NCBI GenBank assembly: GCA_024449915.1
Contig: JAMZAV010003122.1
Location: forward strand, 1 to 64,000
Source of the DNA: Sweltsa coloradensis
Taxonomy: Eukaryota; Arthropoda; Insecta; Plecoptera; Chloroperlidae
Length of the DNA: 64,000 nt
Reading direction: 5' to 3'
Numbering within the stretch: position 1 is the first letter of the stretch; each line of letters opens with the position of its first letter. This document shows, piece after piece, positions 52,930 to 62,789 of the stretch. Under the pieces are notes generated by a model. It ran no database searches and was not told where the DNA came from. It saw only the letters and a list, made by a program, of their open reading frames with translations. The position numbers and the translations under genes were made by a program.

Positions 52930-53318
52930 GATGTTGATTTAAGAACGATTTGGCAAACTCGGCTCCTGGCATGTTATTAGCTAAGGTTATCTAGATATGA
53001 TTTGACTAATAGTCTCAAATCATACGAATCCATTGGATAGCACCACTGGAAACACGTCACTAACCTATCTACAATCATTTTTTCTACTTCAGCAGTTAGT
53101 GCAGGTTGGCCTCCTTGGCTTTTTAAGCAGTCATTTTTCAGATGCCTGAAAATGACCGTTTTGGAAATTCCAAACCTTACAGCAGCTTTCCTTAGCGCAT
53201 TCGCTTTCTGGCAGCACACTGGGCAACGCAAAGGGCGGTTACCTGTGTCCTCAAGCGAATGATGCAGGCATGCATACCTACAACTAGGTGTTGGCAACAT
53301 TGATAGTCTTAAACCCAA
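52930..53318 (-). pseudogene. pogo-like transposase N terminus (psq-type helix-turn-helix)
   Basis: The minus strand reads NALRKAAVRFGISKTVIFRH, a psq-type helix-turn-helix, then GGQPALTAEVEKMIVDRL and YPMDSYDLRLLVKSYLD. The G-G-Q-P..L..E-V-E block and Y-P-M/L-D-x-x-D-x-R match pogo-family proteins from many invertebrates. A frame change is followed by NNMPGAEFAKSFLNQH, the next expected block (N-N-M-P-G-x-x-W/F). The DDE catalytic domain is not found. This part binds the element ends. Confidence 0.7.
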
Positions 53319-53570
53319 GTACTCAAATAGGCCTACTTTGTAAGTAAGCTTTTATATTCCTATAGTACACTTTTAGTTTCAATTTACAAAGTATAGGTAA
53401 AATTGCACTGTGATTGCATCATGACAAAAATAGTTAGGCCTATAGAGGGACATCATTGCTTAATGTTTTTATAAAGCAAATAATAGCTAGGGCCTGCTAA
53501 CCTGCAATTTCCTCTGGAGCTTATAGAAAAGACCAAAGTGTAGCCAACTTTTGTTGTTGAGAATATAATG
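53319..53570. other. spacer, no gene recognised
   Basis: AT-rich with GGCCTA motifs near 53328 and 53436. Nothing else was found. Confidence 0.4.
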
Positions 53571-53652
53571 CTGTGCTGGGGGGGAAGAAGGGGTCAAGTC
53601 ATTTTTCCTAGTTTTGAGAAAAATGGACTTGAAAGTTTCCATGGCAACAATA
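53571..53652 (+). repeat. dispersed repeat family E, copy 2
   Basis: Matches 29771-29852 with one extra G in the CTGGGGGGG run and one A/G change. High identity over 82 bp suggests a recent or conserved unit. Unlike copy 1, it is not followed by repeat A. Confidence 0.85.
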
Positions 53653-54949
53653 CTGCCCTACTAAGCAAGAAGACCTTAACTACACAAAAGCAGGTTTTGA
53701 GATATCCACCAAAACGTTATTTGACCTTAATCTGCTTGAGGCTCAGTGGGGTTGCACTTTAGTTCATGTTTATAGTTTGATGTCCACTAATTCTTATCGT
53801 CTTTAACCTGCTATTACGATATTTTTTCATTATCTAAGATACTATATGAGATATAGTAGATAAGGTCCTTTTGCTTAGTATCCATGCATTCCACACTAGA
53901 GAAAAAAGCCTTATCTACATAAATGAAGTAGGTATTTCAAGTGAAAACTAAATATACACTTCTGATTACACAAAATTTGAATACATTTCCAGGCACCAGA
54001 CCAACAACTATTCCACAAAAATAGAAGACTTGAGAAAAATATATTTACTAAAGACAAAATTTTGAATTTTGGTCATTACACATTTGCCGCTTTCAGGAAT
54101 GACAAAATCAAAAACTTGTTTTTAATTCTCACGAGTTATACCTACCTTTGCATACATACATAAATAAAATTTGAGCATTTTGCAGATTGTTTTCCATATT
54201 TATTTAGGCAAGTCAAAATATTTAGAGCTATTTTAACAAAGAAAATGTTAAACATTATTACAAAAATAATATTATTATTCACTTAAGTATCAAAAGAAAG
54301 ATATATTAATTAAGTATCAAATTTTGATGAGTACCCAATTAGTAGCTTCATATTAGCAGATTATACATGGGTTTAGATAAATCAGTTATACAATTTACAA
54401 TGCATTAATCAAAAGAGTGAAAGAGTATTTGTATTTGTACTTATTTGACATTGTAGACATTGTAGACATACATTGTCAAGCTTACGCTTAGTTATTAATA
54501 GATAGGTAAGAATGTATAATATAATATAATAGTAGGCAAAAACAATAATATAGCAATGAGACATTAAAATACAATGCAGATATCATGGAATAACATTCTC
54601 ACAACTTAATAAGTTTTATTAGAAAATAGCAAGTGGCTAATGATAATAAAAAAAGGCCTTTATAAAAAAAGGTTGTAGGATTATTTGAGTGTTTGTGACA
54701 AAGAGATCAGGATGACAATGGGCAACTTTGTTTCCTCCTTATGTAAGTTCAAAGGTGGCCATCTTCAATGTTGTCGATAAGGTCTAGCACATTATCGACG
54801 AGTAGGTTTTTGCCAAAATACCCGTCGATTAATCGGCATTAAGGGACCAACTTTGACAAAATGTCATCTTTTTTATCCTGAGGAATTCCCCCTTTCCCAA
54901 AAATGCGTGGTGCTGGCCACACTAAGGGCAACTTCATGAATTTGTCATT
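53653..54949. other. AT-rich stretch without a gene
   Basis: No open frame with a recognisable motif. A short tandem ATTGTAGACATTGTAGACAT lies near 54452. GTCGATAAGGTCTAGCACAT near 54772 is unremarkable. The region between repeats E and C appears empty. Confidence 0.5.
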
Positions 54950-55090
54950 AAAATTTATTTTATTTATTTTATTTTTATTTTATTTATTTATTTATTTAAC
55001 GTCTATCCTATTCAGTTATAAAAACTGATTTACAAAGGAGGACAACTAAATAAATCTAATTATATAGATGCAGAAACAACAATAAATTAC
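54950..55090 (-). repeat. dispersed repeat family C, copy 2
   Basis: Plus-strand TTTATTTATTTATTTAACGT, then CTATCCTATTCAGTTATAAA and AAAGGAGGACAACTAAATAA: the reverse complement of 26570-26680. The TTTA run at 54953-54998 is the simple-repeat tail. Confidence 0.7.
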
Positions 55091-55470
55091 ATTTTCGTAA
55101 ATATTTGAAATAGTAGCATTACAACTACAATGCATTTGTCTTTGTCATTCAGCTTCATTAAAGAGGATTCAAAGTCGTTTCTGTAATGAAGCACACGAGA
55201 CCCTCTTGTGGCATTTACCTGCACCAAAACATTCAGATATGCACGAGGTACTATTTTCTTCATTTTGTAAATTGAAGACATATCTTTCCACTCATGAAAG
55301 TCTGAAGGACACATTTCTTTTACATAAACTTTTTTTAAGTTTGAATCTCCCACAGCAGCCTTAAAATCGTCGAAGTCGTACACTTTCCCTTTTTACATGG
55401 ACAATTCCACCTGGTGGTGAAAACTGTCAGCTGACATAAAAGTGTGTCCTGGTTCAAAATAGAACACTTC
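55087..55470 (-). pseudogene. DUF7869-like fragment with one stop
   Basis: The minus strand reads EVFYFEPGHTFMSADSFHH, then QVELSM, a TAA, and KGKVYDFDDFKAAVGDSNLK, CPSDFHEWKDM and IVPRAYLNVLVQV. The E-P-G-H-T-F-M-S-A-D-S-F-H-H-Q-V-E block is a known signature of a multicopy invertebrate family closely related to the DUF7869-like parts at 22690-23214 and 30770-31536. The upstream half of the family protein is missing; the downstream end stops at repeat C. Confidence 0.6.
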
Positions 55471-55472
55471 GA

Positions 55473-55497
55473 TTATTATTATTTATTATTATTTATT
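55473..55497 (-). repeat. ATT/ATTT microsatellite tail of the LINE at 55.5-58.8 kb
   Basis: The plus strand has GATTATTATTATTTATTATT-type sequence next to the LINE 3' UTR. In minus orientation it forms an AAT-rich tail. Confidence 0.6.
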
Positions 55498-56080
55498 CAA
55501 CAAATTCCAAACTTTACAAATACACATACATATATGTAACACACCATATACAGCACAGGTAAACCAAGAGCACATAACGTGGTAGATGACATATACACAC
55601 CTATATTAGCAGAGTACAGATATTTATTAAGCAAGCTAAAAAGAGCTAGTTAGCTCCATGGCAGAATGGCTTAGCTTGCTTTCTATACAATAAAACTACA
55701 ATACACTAGGTTTAAATCTAAATGAATGAGTATGAAAATTTGAGATACAATAATAACAAAATTACATTTATTTTAGATGAATGAGATGAGAACATTGTGA
55801 GAGACCAATCATGTCCAGTCAGAGCCAAGAGAATGCTAGGTCATAAGCCAAGTTGTAAGATAGTTGCAAATACTCAAGAGTTGAAAGAAAAACTAAATTG
55901 ATTGAAGACAGTCAGAGTATATACATTGACAGAACTGAGAATGTGAAACAGAGTATATTAATTATTGTGCGCAATTATTGTGAGTGAATGTCTTGAAAAT
56001 GAAGCTAAGGTATTAAAAGATTTGATTTACGTAGATGCAACAATCTCAAACAGTAATCACCATGTTAGGAGAGCATCGGT
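55498..56080 (-). other. LINE 3' UTR
   Basis: A 580-bp non-coding stretch lies between the ORF2 stop at 56081 and the simple-repeat tail. Short plus-strand frames in it have no motif. Confidence 0.5.
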
Positions 56081-58850
56081 TTATTTAAAACGAGCTTTGA
56101 CTAAAGTTTTGAATTTTGGGACTGATGAGGCTCTTACAGGCGCTGGAAATGTGTTCCAGATACTAACTAATCTGTAAAAGAAACCACATTGGTAAGCAGA
56201 TGTCCTTGCAAAAGGGGGGATAGGGTTACACCCTCCGTTTCTCTGGACACTCCTATAGCGCAACTGTAGTCGCTTAAATGGACATGTGTGGACTAGATTG
56301 TTAAAGCATTTTTTTATGTACAATACATCTATTTGTTTAAAATACAATTCCAGAGATGGCAGGTTACACTGTTGTCTTCTTACTGTGGCACTTCGTTCAC
56401 CCTTGCTGGTAATGATTTTTACTCACTCGATTTTGTAAACATTCCAGTTTGGCTATATTGGCAGCAGTTGTAGGGTGCCATGCTGGAAGGCCATATGTAA
56501 TAATAGGGCGAACGAGTGTGAGATAAGCAGTGCGAAGTACTTGCTTCTTGCAACCGTGCAAATTTCTATAAATAAAGCCAGTGAGTTTAGCCACCCTGTT
56601 TCGGATTATATTACAATGCATGTTCCACTTAAGGTCGCTACTTATATTTACACCTAAAAGCCTGGTGGAAGTTTTTATAGGAATTGTGATATCCTTCAGG
56701 GTGTACAAACATTCACAGGAGAATTGGACCTACTGATTCTTAATAGTTCACACTTACTGGGATTGAGTTGCATTTGGTTACATTCGCACCACAATTGAAT
56801 GTTGTCTAAATCCTGCTGCAGTTGAGATGAGTCATGTTCGTTATTTACAGATTTATACAGAGTGGAGTCATCCGCATACTGGGCAATTTTTGTGAAAGGG
56901 CTAATTACAGATGGTAAGTCGAGCATGTAGATAGTAAACAACAGTGGACCCAGGACTGAACCCTGTGGGACCCCAGACGTACTTTGGCAGAGCTTGATTT
57001 TGCGCCATCAAATAAGACACACTGAGTACGACCTTTTAAGAAGGAACGTATCCATGAAAGCACACAACCATCAACTTTGTATTTCTTGAGCTTGTCCAAA
57101 AGCCTGTCATGTGGGACACGGTCAAAAGCCCGGGCCCAATCCAAGGTTATAACATCAACTTGTTTCACTTTCCCACTATCCATGGAGAACTGCCAGTCAT
57201 CGATGACGTCGATTAGCATAGTGACACTAGACCTTTTTGGCAAAAACCCATGCTGACTATCACCAATGAGATTGTTGAATGTGAAGTGATCCAGGAGAGC
57301 TGCAGACACGAGCCTTTCCATCACCTTGCAGACAGCGCTTGTTAGTGAAATTGGCCTGTAATTGTCCAGGTTCGACTTGTCACCCTTCTTGAAGATTGGG
57401 ACGACGTGAGCAGTTTTTCCATTCATCCGGTACAGCTCCACATGCGGATGAGTGATTGAACAATCCACCCAGTGATGGTGCCAGAGCGCCAGCACATTCA
57501 AAGAATGCGCGATGGTATACCATCTGGGCCATGCGCTGAGTTTGGTTTTGAATTTTTTAGACTTGCTGTGACTTCGGCGGTAGTGAAGTAGAGATTATGG
57601 ATCCCGATGTGTGCCTGTTTGGGTGGAATAAACATGCTAGGTTGAGCTTCTGCGTTGAACGAATTTTTGAATTTGGTGTTGAAAGCATTAGCTATTGTTT
57701 CTGGATTTGTAAGTTTCTGACCATTATCAGTGAAGTTAGCTGGCGCTGAACTGCCTTGCTTTGAATGTACATATTTCCAGAGGTTTTGCTATTACCACCA
57801 AGACCCCAGATGTATTTTTGGTGAGCGTCACGGATTAGAGTTTTGACCCGGTTTCTGTAAATATTGTATTTTTCCTTAACTTTTGGATCTTGGCTATTTT
57901 TAGTAGCTCTAAACATACGATTTCTTTTTCGAATACATTGGAGTACTTCCTTGGTGATCCATGGCTCTCTTCGCTTGCCTTTGATGGTTGCCTTTGGTAT
58001 CGCTAGCTCAGCGCATTCCAAGAATAGCGATTTCCAGTTAGACCATGCAGTATTTATGTCGCCAGTGTACATAGTTGGGAGTTTGCTCAGAAACAGTGTA
58101 TTTAGAAGGGGCCAGTTAGCCCGAGTGTAGTTATATACAGTCTTATTTACATGTTTTGGTTTGGGTTGATTAAGAGAGAGGTTCGTCCTGACGGCCAGGT
58201 GGTCACTGACACCAGGCATGACTACAACCTCCTTAACCAGTTCAGGGCGGTCGCATAGAACCAAGTCGAGAGTGGCACGGGTAGAGGGGGTCACCCGAGT
58301 AGCTTCAGTGACTAGTTGACTGAGGAACAGGCAGTTAAAGGAGGAGATAAATTCGTCAGCAGGTTTTTTTCCCTGGAATTGGAGCAGAGTTCCCCCATGA
58401 GATGTCCAGATTAAAGTCACCAAGAAGAACTATTGCTTTGTATTTATCTTGGATAGCTTGAGCACGTTCTAGGGAAGCCTGCAGTTGCTGATTCATATGG
58501 TCCGATGAATTTGGCGCTCTATAGGCAGAGCCAATCAAGAGTTTGTCTCTCCCCACAGTCACCTCAATCCACAGAATTTCAGCCTCCGTCTCAAGCTCTA
58601 CTAGACGAGTGGGCTCAAGCTCTGGCAGTGCCGCAATGGCTACCCCACCGCCCCCTTTAACTAATCTGTCCTTCCTGAAGACGTTATAATGTAGAGGTAT
58701 GACTTCTGTGTCTGCAATACTATCATTTAACCAAGTTTCGCAGATGCATAACACAGACGACAGCTGCTCCTCTAACCAGGCGCGAATATCAGGCTGTCTC
58801 TTTACACATCTTAAACTACGTGCGTTAAATGATAAAATGCTTAGATTGTG
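56081..58850 (-). pseudogene. LINE ORF2: endonuclease and reverse transcriptase, several frameshifts
   Basis: The minus-strand endonuclease starts LSILSFNARSLRCVKRQ, then VLCICETWLNDSI (catalytic Glu), IVLLGDFNLDISW (D-x-N) and MPGVSDHLAV (S-D-H). The reverse transcriptase reads HVVPIFKKGDKSNLDNYRPI, DSQHGFLPKRSS, TLDWARAFDRVPHDRLL and [11 protein letters not shown], with the catalytic YADD intact. C terminal: VRPIITYGLPAWHP and LVSIWNTFPAPVRASS. Breaks near 58380, 57690-57500, 56930, 56700 and 56370 split it into six frames. The 3' UTR runs to 55498. All domains of a CR1/Jockey-type ORF2 are there, so it is a nearly full-length ORF2 with modest decay. Confidence 0.85.
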
Positions 58851-59117
58851 GGAACTATGTGCTTTAGAGGTGTCTGAACTTGAGTTTAATGAGTGAGTCG
58901 ACTGAGTGAAGAAGGCTCCTTTTTGGCGACACCTTCATGATACAGATAAAATTTAGATATTTTGTCCTTAAGATTGTGGATGCAAAAACATTCACCCATA
59001 GCTGTCGCAAATAAAATACATCCCTGGACAGGAATGTGTGGTTAAGGTTTTGGTTTATTTGGATTAAGGATGCGTCAACCGTTAGGTCATAATGCACCAC
59101 TCTAACCTAGGGTGTGG
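58851..59117. other. possible LINE 5' region
   Basis: A minus-strand frame (59100-58864) is open for 78 codons without a known motif. No zinc-knuckle ORF1 is visible, so the LINE is probably 5'-truncated here. Confidence 0.35.
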
Positions 59118-59310
59118 GGGGAGTGGGGCATGCTGGTCAGAACTAGCCACGGGTAAGGGGAGGAAAGGGGTTCTCACGTCGCGGTTGTCATTGTCTTCGT
59201 CATCGTTCGTGGTGTCATTGTCGTCATCGTCGTCGAAGGGTCGTCAAGGGAAGGGGGCAAGGTTCCCGACGACGATTGCCAGAGCTCGCCTCTATTTTTG
59301 GGGAGTAAAA
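59118..59310 (+). repeat. dispersed repeat family A, copy 3 (inverted, diverged)
   Basis: GCTGGTCAGAACTAGCCACG, TCGTCATCGTCGTCGAAGG and GCCAGAGCTCGCCTCTATTT are the reverse complement of the central part of copies 1 and 2. Both ends are missing and the TCGTCATTG tracts have changed length. Confidence 0.6.
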
Positions 59311-59611
59311 TACTACCCTTCATACTAGCTGATGTTTGCGAGGTGGACTTTTTCTCTTGAATCGCCTTTTACGATTAGCAGAGCCATGCTCTGGGCCAAT
59401 TTTACCCGGGGCCCAGACACGGAAAGGTAAATATTAAAGGTAACTTTTCATGTAATCGAAGCACAACCCAACAACCGAGTCGTCTTCCTGCATTTGAGAT
59501 GTTTCTTGTATTTCCTGAATGTTCAGTGTTCAGCCAGGCATAGTACGTGTGGAAAATAAAGGGTAGAGAATAGCTCTAATTCTTCAATTTTGTTGCAAAT
59601 TTTGTGCACTT
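59311..59611. other. no gene recognised
   Basis: A spacer of about 300 bp. Nothing conserved was found. Confidence 0.4.
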
Positions 59612-60294
59612 ATCACGCTCTAACTTTTATTCTATTCAGAATTTGGAAAAAAAACAACATATAATTCCTTCTAAAAGTGATGATCTCGAATTTTTAGACA
59701 CAGCCGTAAACTTGTTATATCGATGTACGTATTATACATGGAAAAAATATTAAAAATTATAAGTTTTGTCAACTTCTATTTGACAAATAACTTTCAATCG
59801 GATTTCAACAAGACCTCATTCAAAGTATGCATCTGACTCTTAAGACAAGAAATAAATTAACTTTCTAGATAGAAAGTGCACTGAACGAAAATTCACAGCA
59901 TAGACTTATATGCAAGGTGTGTGTTTTCATATCAAATACGCACTTTTGATGTGCGGGTGAGCCGTGAAAAACTACACTCTGCATGCTGTAAATTTTCGTT
60001 CAGTGCACTTTCTATCTAGAAAGTTGATTTATTTCTTTGTTAAATAGTCTGATGCATATTTAAAAGATATCATGTCGAAATCCGAACAGTAGTTTTTTGT
60101 CAATTGAAGATGAGAAAAGTTATAATCTTTGATATTTTTTTCATGTATAATACGTACATTGATATACCACATTTACGGATGTGTCTAAAAATTCGAGATA
60201 ATCACTATGAGAAGAAATGATATGTTTGCTACATACTATTCTAAAGGTTTTGTCCAAATGTCGGATGGAAACAAAGTTAGAGCGCGATAAGTGT
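59612..60294. mobile_element. 680-bp foldback element with long inverted arms
   Basis: CACTTATCACGCTCTAACTT at 59612 mirrors AAGTTAGAGCGCGATAAGTG at 60275-60294. The arms stay alignable for about 290 bp. Inner landmarks are CTTTCTAGATAGAAAGTGCA (left) and TGCACTTTCTATCTAGAAAG (right), plus GATGTACGTATTATACATGG against ATGTATAATACGTACATTG. Outer parts differ by about 15 percent while the innermost 40 bp are almost perfect. Between the arms lie about 70 bp. No coding was seen; this is a foldback or large-TIR MITE. Confidence 0.8.
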
Positions 60295-60540
60295 TGCGCC
60301 GTTCAGCAGGCGTCAACTTGCGAAATGAGGATTTATCCCACGTTCTCGTCACGTGACTTAGCGCTCCGCCCATCACCAGTCGTCAATTATGATGACTATT
60401 TCAATTTTTTTATTATTTAATTTGGACATTTTTCTTCTTTATCATGTAGATTTTTTATTTGGCTGAAAAGAAAAAAAGTTCTCAAACAAATGTTTAAGAG
60501 TGTGTCTTCCTGAAGAAAATAAAGTATAAGTTGTCTCTCT
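60295..60540. other. spacer, no gene recognised
   Basis: A short CG-richer stretch (GTCACGTGACTTAGCGCTCC, containing the palindrome GTCACGTGAC) and AT-rich sequence. No gene was found. Confidence 0.4.
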
Positions 60541-60649
60541 AGTGCTGTATAATAGAATTTAAAAAATGAGTACATCACTCTAAAGAGAACACGCGCACTA
60601 ATAACCTTAGTGTTGTGTGCCCTTAAACCCTAATACTAACTAACTAACA
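60541..60649 (+). mobile_element. LINE 3' end, copy 3 (only about 110 bp)
   Basis: GTGCTGTATAATAGAATTTA, GAACACGCGCACTAATAACC and TGTTGTGTGCCCTTAAACCC, ending in ACTAACTAACTAACA. It matches 7703-7811 and 26429-26527. It is the shortest of the three insertions. Confidence 0.85.
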
Positions 60650-61044
60650 ATCTTTGTATCCACCAGCAAGGTACAGTTTTTTACCAGGGTTAATGGACAG
60701 CATTTGATCGTCATTAACATGAATTTCCATATAATGACATATGAAAGCAGTGAGCTCATGTATATTTGCATCAACTGATAACAGTTTTTTCCAATTTGGT
60801 AGATCACATTTTTCAAACGCATCGTGAACCAGAAATCTCATATTTCAGTGAAATTTCACCATATCTTCGAGAGCGTTCATCTGATTTTGGACTTCAGTCG
60901 TCATCATAACGATCAAATATAAAATGTACTTCGTCAGAGTACTTAAGGATAGCCATTGCCTTCTCAGTGCATCGCTTCCTGATATCATCAAAAGTTTTTC
61001 CATTTTGATTTTTTTCATTTTTTTGATCATCTTTGATGCAGTCT

Positions 61045-61098
61045 GGGAGATATCCAGACACAAGACAAGAATGTATATGTCGTGTCTGGATATCTCCC
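61045..61098. other. 17-bp perfect hairpin inside the conserved-family ORF
   Basis: GGGAGATATCCAGACAC and GTGTCTGGATATCTCCC flank a 20-nt loop. The hairpin lies within the coding stretch GDIQTRHIHSCLVSGYLPD, so the two strands of the stem encode protein in the same frame. Confidence 0.8.
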
Positions 61099-62335
61099 GG
61101 ATTTTTTATTCCGCATATATTTTCTAGCATTAACGCCAATTTAAAAGGATTATAAATGGGGTAAAAGGAAGAATTAGGGCCATGCCCTTTTTGGTGCTTT
61201 GTATTGAAAACAACCATAGCACCATCATCATTATTCTGGGCAAACACCGACACGTTGCTGGTATCATACCTTTTTTTGTTGTAGGGTTTCAGTCTTTTTA
61301 GTTGTTGTTCTACAAAAGCTTGTAATTTTTCGAGATTTGTATGGTGACAACTATACCTCTAGTTACGCGTTCCCGAACAACTGAAGACTTGATAAGGTTT
61401 TCCAAACAATGGAGAAGATCAGCTTTGTTGGTTGTTCGTTTACATCCATCAGGTTTGAAAAGTGATTATGGAACATCAGTGAGTGGATAACTGAGAACTA
61501 CACTGAGGTCAATATCAGAACGGACAGTAGAAAGTGAAAGCGCTCTTTGATATACATGGTCCGGTAAAACACGACATTTTTCAGTCTTTTGTGCAGTTGT
61601 TTTGAACTTACTCTGTTTGAGTGTGTCTGAAAATGTCTTCAATTTAGATCTTTTTATCGGATCATAGAAGCTTTTCTGTTTTTCACAACTGAGTCTAGAC
61701 ACCAGGAACTCATTCAACAGCTTAGTTCCAAGACTAGTGGCTGATAGAAGGGAATCTAGGAGAGCACTGTCAGCTACCAATCCACTGCTGATATTTATAA
61801 GGTTGTCATGGTTGTTCAGTGGCGAAAATGGGTCGGCCATATTTTGTTGAATCCAGACAACAATTGTCTGTGTGTGCTCCTCATCTTGTTTCAAGCAAGC
61901 TTTTCCTTCCTGCTCGTGAGAGAAGTTGTCATCGATATCATTGATACAGTTATCTTTGCCGCTGCGAATGTTCATGGTATTCGTATACATTCCGAGTAAA
62001 TCTTGAGTAAATGTCCACTGTGTCACTGTTGGCAATTTACTAGTTTGCCCGATAATTCCATTGTCACCCTTTGTGTCGCGAATTACTGACATTTCAACCC
62101 CTATATCTGTCCACAACCCAATGGATTAGGACTGAATCTGACAGTAAATCTCCCTTTGCGGAATTCAGTTTGAATCTCTTGCGGAAGATCTTTCAGCATT
62201 TGTAGGGAATAAAATGTTGCCCGTCTTGCATAATTGGGGCGATTACATGCAAAAAAGTACGGTAGCATTGCAGTCAGGCTGGCAACATGTGAATCCCATT
62301 CGCTTTCGCGCTCAGCTCTTGTATAGAAGAGCAAA

Positions 62336-62596
62336 AATTTAAATTTTTATCGTGGGAAACCTGTTATAGGGTGCAATTAGCCCCTCTTCAGGTGAACTAG
62401 GTATGTGCGGATAGGAAATTTGTGAAGGGATGTCCGAGGGCTATTTAAGAGGACTCAATCCCTTGCATTCGCCTTAACGACTGAGGAAAACCTCGGAAAA
62501 AACCTTCAGTCAGGATTGTCGGTCTCGACGGGATTCGAACCCGGGACCTCCCGAATCAGAATCGAGCGCTTAGCGCCCGAGCCAACACTGTCGGTC
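62336..62596 (-). mobile_element. tRNA-derived SINE inserted in the conserved-family gene
   Basis: The 261-bp insertion is flanked by a 12-bp target duplication ATAGAAGAGCAA (about 62323-62334 and 62598-62609). The minus strand starts GACCGACAGTGTTGGCTCGG and contains box B GGTTCGAATCC exactly. An anticodon-like stem CTCGA/TCGGG has loop TTCTGAT. The tRNA-related head is followed by a unique body (CAGTCGTTAAGGCGAATGCA, ATTGCACCCTATAACAGGTT) and ends in an A-rich tail at 62336. The open frame resumes on each side, so the insertion came after the gene was there. I have seen no second copy in the window. Confidence 0.85.
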
Positions 62597-62789
62597 ATAG
62601 AAGAGCAATAACTTGTAGGGCTTGAATGCAATTGTCCCAATACTTAAATGTTGGTGATGTTTTTCTTCCTTCAGCTATAAACTGAGTAAATACTGGCAAC
62701 AACTTTGACTGAACCTGAGATGTGAGACTGGAAAGATCTTCTGGTGAGAAATTTTCCTTGCTATATGCAGATTGTGCTTTCATAATACT

